A stretch of DNA of 11,241 nt from an uncultured Phycisphaerales bacterium (GTDB lineage Bacteria; Planctomycetota; Phycisphaerae; WQYP01): contig CALCHA010000030.1 of NCBI GenBank assembly GCA_937901265.1, positions 1 through 11,241 of the forward strand, written 5' to 3'. The notes beneath the pieces are model-generated. The model was not told the DNA's origin. It made no database searches and worked only from the letters and a program-made list of their open reading frames with translations. Numbering within the stretch: position 1 is the stretch's first letter; each line of letters begins with the position of its first letter. Below are positions 8,072 through 11,241 of this stretch, piece by piece. The position numbers and the translations under genes are program-made.

Positions 8072-8077
8072 CTCACC
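8072..8077 (-). promoter_or_regulatory. Ribosome binding site candidate for the TTG start of the shorter DUF2339 gene
   Basis: GGTGAG on the minus strand lies only 3 bases before the TTG at 8068. A second purine stretch, AAGGG (8086-8082), is 13 bases away. Neither spacing is ideal. The 33-base gap behind the paralogue leaves translational coupling as a likely route of initiation. Confidence 0.35.
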
Positions 8078-8101
8078 AGCACCCTTTTCCCGGTTTGAGG
8101 C

Positions 8102-11100
8102 TCATCCAGTCTGCGTTCCCTGCGCTGCGCCATGGGCTCCGAGCACGCCGGACGGCGAACCCGATCTCGCATCACGGCGGAAGACAAAGTGATGGTACAA
8201 CAGCCCCAGCACCGTCAGCGCCACGCCCAGCCCGCCCAGCGACAGCACGCGCAGCAGGTCCGACGGGTTCCCGGTGTCGTAGAGAAATACTTTGAGCACC
8301 GTCACCAGCATCACCGCCAGCGATGCCCAGCGTAGAATCTCATTGCGCACGAGAATTCCGCCCACCAGCAGCAGCGTTCCGAGCAGCCCCCAGGCCAGCG
8401 AATAGGCATACATCTCGCCGGCGCCCGGCCGGCCCGGCGCGCTGAGGATCTGCCCCTGAAACGCATGGCGGACTTCCAGCGTTACCAGCACAAAGAGGAA
8501 CATGATCGCGACCGCCTGCATCCATTTGCCAAAGATCCACTCGCCCAGGCCACGCGCACCCACAGGCGCGGAGCGGACCATCCACACGCCCGCCAGAGCG
8601 GTGAGAAGTCCGGGCAGAGCGTACGCATACAGCAGCCCGCCCGCCAGTACCCCCCTGCCCACGTCGTCGCCGACAAGCCAGGGGTTCCCGCCGAAAATAG
8701 TAAGGACCAGGGCGGAGACGACCGCCGCCGCGATCACGAGGTAACCGCCGCCGCGCAGGGCCCCCAGGTTGATGCCTCGCCCGAGCCGAATCAGCAGCAG
8801 CCCGAGGAGCATCCACGCCAGGCCATAGGTCGCCCGCTCCGCCAGCATCCCCCCCACCGGCGCTGCCGACGTCACGCCCACGAAGTTGCCGGCGAAGGCC
8901 TGCCGTACCGCCATGCCGACCCATTCGAAGAGGGTGCAGACCCACATCGCGCCGAGGAACGTCACAAACGCGCGGGCCATGTCGTCTTCGCGCCCCCGCC
9001 GTCTCAGCCACAGCATTCCTGCCCACAGGAGCACCGCCGGGACGCCGAAGGTCACGGCCGGTCCGGCAGCGACGGGCTCGTTGGTCCAGAGCGGGTTGAA
9101 CATCAACCCCTGCACAATGAGGACCTCAAGCGCCGCGACGCCAATCGTCAGGTAGCCGCAGGAGCTGATCATGCCGCGACGCCAGCGCGTTCCCATCGCC
9201 AGGAGCGCAAAGCCCGCCGCCAGCCACACGATGCCGTAGACGCCGCGCTCCATCACGCCGGCGCTTCGCTCGTCGAGGTGCCCGGGGTGAAACGCGAGGT
9301 GCGTGAGCAGCCCGAGGAACACCAGCGCTACAGCGATGGCGACGGCTTCGAGCATTTCCTCGATGCCCGCCTCCCACTCCTTCCGGATGCCCGCGGAAGC
9401 GGACCGCAGCCGCAGGAGTTTCGACGCCAGCGTCAGCGCTGCGATGCTCCCCAGGTAAGCCGCAAAGAGCGAGTTCCACCACGCCCCCAGGCTGGTCGCA
9501 TAATCCAGCACCAGCGGATTGAGGACCAGGCGGACGCCCACCAGTCCAGCCAGCAGCGCGCAGGCAATCCGCGCCGCCTGCAACGCCACGATCCGGTTGA
9601 CCGCCGCGGCGATCAGCAGCAGCGCTGCCCATGCCAGCGTCAGCGCCACCCCATCGAAAGCCAGCGCCGGCGCGATCACCAGAAGCACCAGCCCGCCGGC
9701 CATCAGAATCTCGGACCGCTCGCGCGGCGATCGCCCCTGCCCTTCCCTCATCAGCAGCGACGCCCCCACATAGAACACCCCAACCCCGGCGGGCAGCAGC
9801 GCCCACGCCGCCTCCCAGGGCAGCCGCCCAAGCACACACACCGTGTAGGCGATCGCCAGCACCACCGATGCCAGCGCCCATCGCCATGCCCCGCCCGCCC
9901 GCAGCGGGAGCAGCAGCAACGTCAACCCCGCGCTGCAGGCACCGTACACCCCCGCAATGAGGGTCAGCTGCGGCGAATGTGGCGCGGCAAGAACCATCGC
10001 GAGCGCCAGCAACAGCCCGAACCCTGCCAGAGGCTCATAGACGGCGCGCACCCGCCCCAGCACCACACATGCTGCCGCCAGCAGCCCCAGCCAGACAAAG
10101 CTGTCCGGCGCAAAGCCGCTCCGCGCCGCCACCCCCGCCGCCAGCCCCAAACCGATGGTCGCCCCGAAGTATCCCACGACCCGCGGCCAAACCCGGTTCT
10201 CCGACCAGCCGCGTTCGCGCAGCACCGCTACGATCGTGAGCAGCGCCGAGAGCAGGACGTAAACGCCCAGCGAGCGTTCCTCGACGAGGAAACCGGGCAG
10301 ATCGCGCGTCAGCCACACGGCTGCCCACGCCTCCGCCGCCAGGACCGTCAACATCGCCAGCCAGGGGCAGCGGCGAACCAGGGCCACCAGCAGCAGCCCG
10401 GCCTGCAGCAGCAGCAGGTAGCCGAAGAGCGCCGGGGGTGAGGGATGGTCGGCATGGATCAGCGCCGGCGTGACGAAGCCGCCCACCAGCCCCAGCATCG
10501 CCACGAAATTGCCTTGCCGCAACGAGAGCGTCACCGCGAGGCCGGTGACCGCCGCCAGGAGCCCGAAGCCCGCCAGCGGGCTGACCATTCCGTAAAGATT
10601 CACCGCGCCGAGGATGCTGGCGAACAGAACCGCCACGCCGGCCGCCGAAAGCGCCTGGCCGATCCCCGCCTCCCGTCGATGACGCCAGATTCCCAACGCC
10701 ACCAGCAGGAGGCCGAAGAGAGCCCCCGCGACCACGCGCAGCGGCGGCCCGCCCAGCGACCCGCCCATCGCCACCGCCACCAGAAAAATGCCCGCCAGAG
10801 CAAAGGCCACCCCGCCCACCCATACCGCCGCGCGGATGACCCCCGCCTCGAAGGGCGTCGCCAATTCCTCATCGCTCGGTGTGTCGCGTTCGCCCGCCCA
10901 GCTGCCTGTGTCGGGTGGCACATCCTTATCGAGCTCGAGTTGCGGCTCCTCATCCGTCGGCAGGTCCGCTTGTTGGCGCGAAGGTTCGACGGGGGGTGCC
11001 CACTTGCCGCCGCTTGTCCCCACCGAGACCGGCTGCCCCGCCCGCATGACCGGGGGCGGCATCACCATCTTCGTGCCCAGCGACGCCTGCCCCACCCGCG

Positions 11101-11241
11101 CCGCCGAGGCCGCGCGTCGCCATGCCAGCGCCGCCGACTTCTGGTTCACCTCCAGCACGGCCACCTCCTTGCGCAAGGCAACCATCTCTCCCCGCATCTG
11201 CTTGAGCCACCCCAGCGCCACCACCGCCAAGGCCAGCGGCG
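8102..11241 (-). CDS. DUF2339 multi-pass membrane protein (longer paralogue), 5'-truncated by window edge
   Basis: About 1045 residues are visible, and the frame is still open at 11241, so the true start is probably just outside; a TTG at 11230 is possible but would cut into the first helix. By alignment with its neighbour roughly 10-25 residues are missing. Residues are numbered from 11230. A hydrophobic start (ALAVVALGWL) is followed by a charged helix (about 10-45), then a Pro-rich, acidic linker (about 55-130) that is unlike the neighbour's neutral Pro/Ala linker. Membrane helices run from about 133 to 1017. Family blocks are clear: GQALSAAG (191-198), GLVGGFVTPALI (247-258), and the C-terminal LRWASLAVML / KVFLYD / LLYHHFVFR block (966-1019). 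A hydrophilic tail rich in G, A and S ends the protein. The C-terminal part has three repeat units where the neighbour has two, which accounts for its extra length. Function unknown. Confidence 0.93.
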   Translation of the reverse strand, partial: PLALAVVALGWLKQMRGEMVALRKEVAVLEVNQKSAALAWRRAASAARVGQASLGTKMVMPPPVMRAGQPVSVGTSGGKWAPPVEPSRQQADLPTDEEPQLELDKDVPPDTGSWAGERDTPSDEELATPFEAGVIRAAVWVGGVAFALAGIFLVAVAMGGSLGGPPLRVVAGALFGLLLVALGIWRHRREAGIGQALSAAGVAVLFASILGAVNLYGMVSPLAGFGLLAAVTGLAVTLSLRQGNFVAMLGLVGGFVTPALIHADHPSPPALFGYLLLLQAGLLLVALVRRCPWLAMLTVLAAEAWAAVWLTRDLPGFLVEERSLGVYVLLSALLTIVAVLRERGWSENRVWPRVVGYFGATIGLGLAAGVAARSGFAPDSFVWLGLLAAACVVLGRVRAVYEPLAGFGLLLALAMVLAAPHSPQLTLIAGVYGACSAGLTLLLLPLRAGGAWRWALASVVLAIAYTVCVLGRLPWEAAWALLPAGVGVFYVGASLLMREGQGRSPRERSEILMAGGLVLLVIAPALAFDGVALTLAWAALLLIAAAVNRIVALQAARIACALLAGLVGVRLVLNPLVLDYATSLGAWWNSLFAAYLGSIAALTLASKLLRLRSASAGIRKEWEAGIEEMLEAVAIAVALVFLGLLTHLAFHPGHLDERSAGVMERGVYGIVWLAAGFALLAMGTRWRRGMISSCGYLTIGVAALEVLIVQGLMFNPLWTNEPVAAGPAVTFGVPAVLLWAGMLWLRRRGREDDMARAFVTFLGAMWVCTLFEWVGMAVRQAFAGNFVGVTSAAPVGGMLAERATYGLAWMLLGLLLIRLGRGINLGALRGGGYLVIAAAVVSALVLTIFGGNPWLVGDDVGRGVLAGGLLYAYALPGLLTALAGVWMVRSAPVGARGLGEWIFGKWMQAVAIMFLFVLVTLEVRHAFQGQILSAPGRPGAGEMYAYSLAWGLLGTLLLVGGILVRNEILRWASLAVMLVTVLKVFLYDTGNPSDLLRVLSLGGLGVALTVLGLLYHHFVFRRDARSGSPSGVLGAHGAAQGTQTG
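8186..9343 (-). repeat. Three protein-level repeat units in the C-terminal part of the longer DUF2339 protein
   Basis: Three diverged units start near residues 630, 758 and 903 (numbered from 11230). Anchors are THLAF (F647), VRQAF (F779) and VRHAF (F924), with periods of 132 and 145 residues. Shared elements are an aromatic helix (YGIVWLAAG, YGLAWMLLG, YSLAWGLLG), a GYL helix (units 1 and 2), and the loops NPLWTNE and NPWLVGD (units 1 and 2). Boundaries are approximate and judged by eye. Confidence 0.65.

Noticed and set aside
8465..10441. Long plus-strand open frame (658 codons) opposite the longer DUF2339 gene
   Set aside because: Same artefact: a Q/R/H/P-rich shadow of a membrane protein gene, with no domain.
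5348..11241. Tandem membrane genes as a new defence or transport system
   Set aside because: There are no nuclease, nucleotide-binding, toxin or transporter signature genes alongside. Only DUF2339 paralogues are visible, so a system-level claim is not supported here.

Overview
This window comes from a bacterial chromosome with high GC content. It holds conserved housekeeping genes next to a block of poorly characterised envelope genes. The organism is likely Gram-negative: two proteins carry Sec signal peptides and two are very large polytopic membrane proteins. The make-up (typA, a divergent priA, tandem DUF2339 proteins, and a secreted protein that resembles Planctomycete hypothetical proteins from memory) suggests Planctomycetota, perhaps a Phycisphaerae-like lineage. 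That is a low-to-moderate confidence guess. I see no rRNA, tRNA, CRISPR array, insertion sequence or phage gene.

Layout. The left edge (1-1565, minus strand) is the first 521 codons of priA, the replication-restart helicase; its 3' end lies outside the window. A short, relatively AT-rich intergenic region (1566-1730) separates it from a divergent small secreted protein (1731-2111, plus) of the DUF5329/YfeK type. After 151 bases with a possible extended -10 promoter comes typA/bipA (2263-4125, plus), a complete translational GTPase, closed by a strong intrinsic terminator. Next is a secreted protein of unknown function (4345-5280, plus) with its own strong ribosome binding site.

The right half is a convergent minus-strand block of two tandem DUF2339 membrane proteins. 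The upstream one (8102-11241) runs off the right edge at its 5' end. The downstream one (5348-8068) starts with TTG only 33 bases after its neighbour's stop and in the same reading frame, so the two probably share a transcript. A hairpin at 5317-5344 lies between the convergent gene ends and probably terminates transcription from both sides.

How the genes fit together. priA and typA are ordinary core genes (replication restart; ribosome assembly and stress translation). The two DUF2339 proteins are clear paralogues. The most informative observation is that their C-terminal halves are built from a repeated membrane unit of about 130-145 residues, with two copies in the shorter protein and three in the longer one. 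I found no convincing defence, secondary-metabolite or mobile system. The least described parts are the DUF2339 pair and the secreted protein at 4345-5280.
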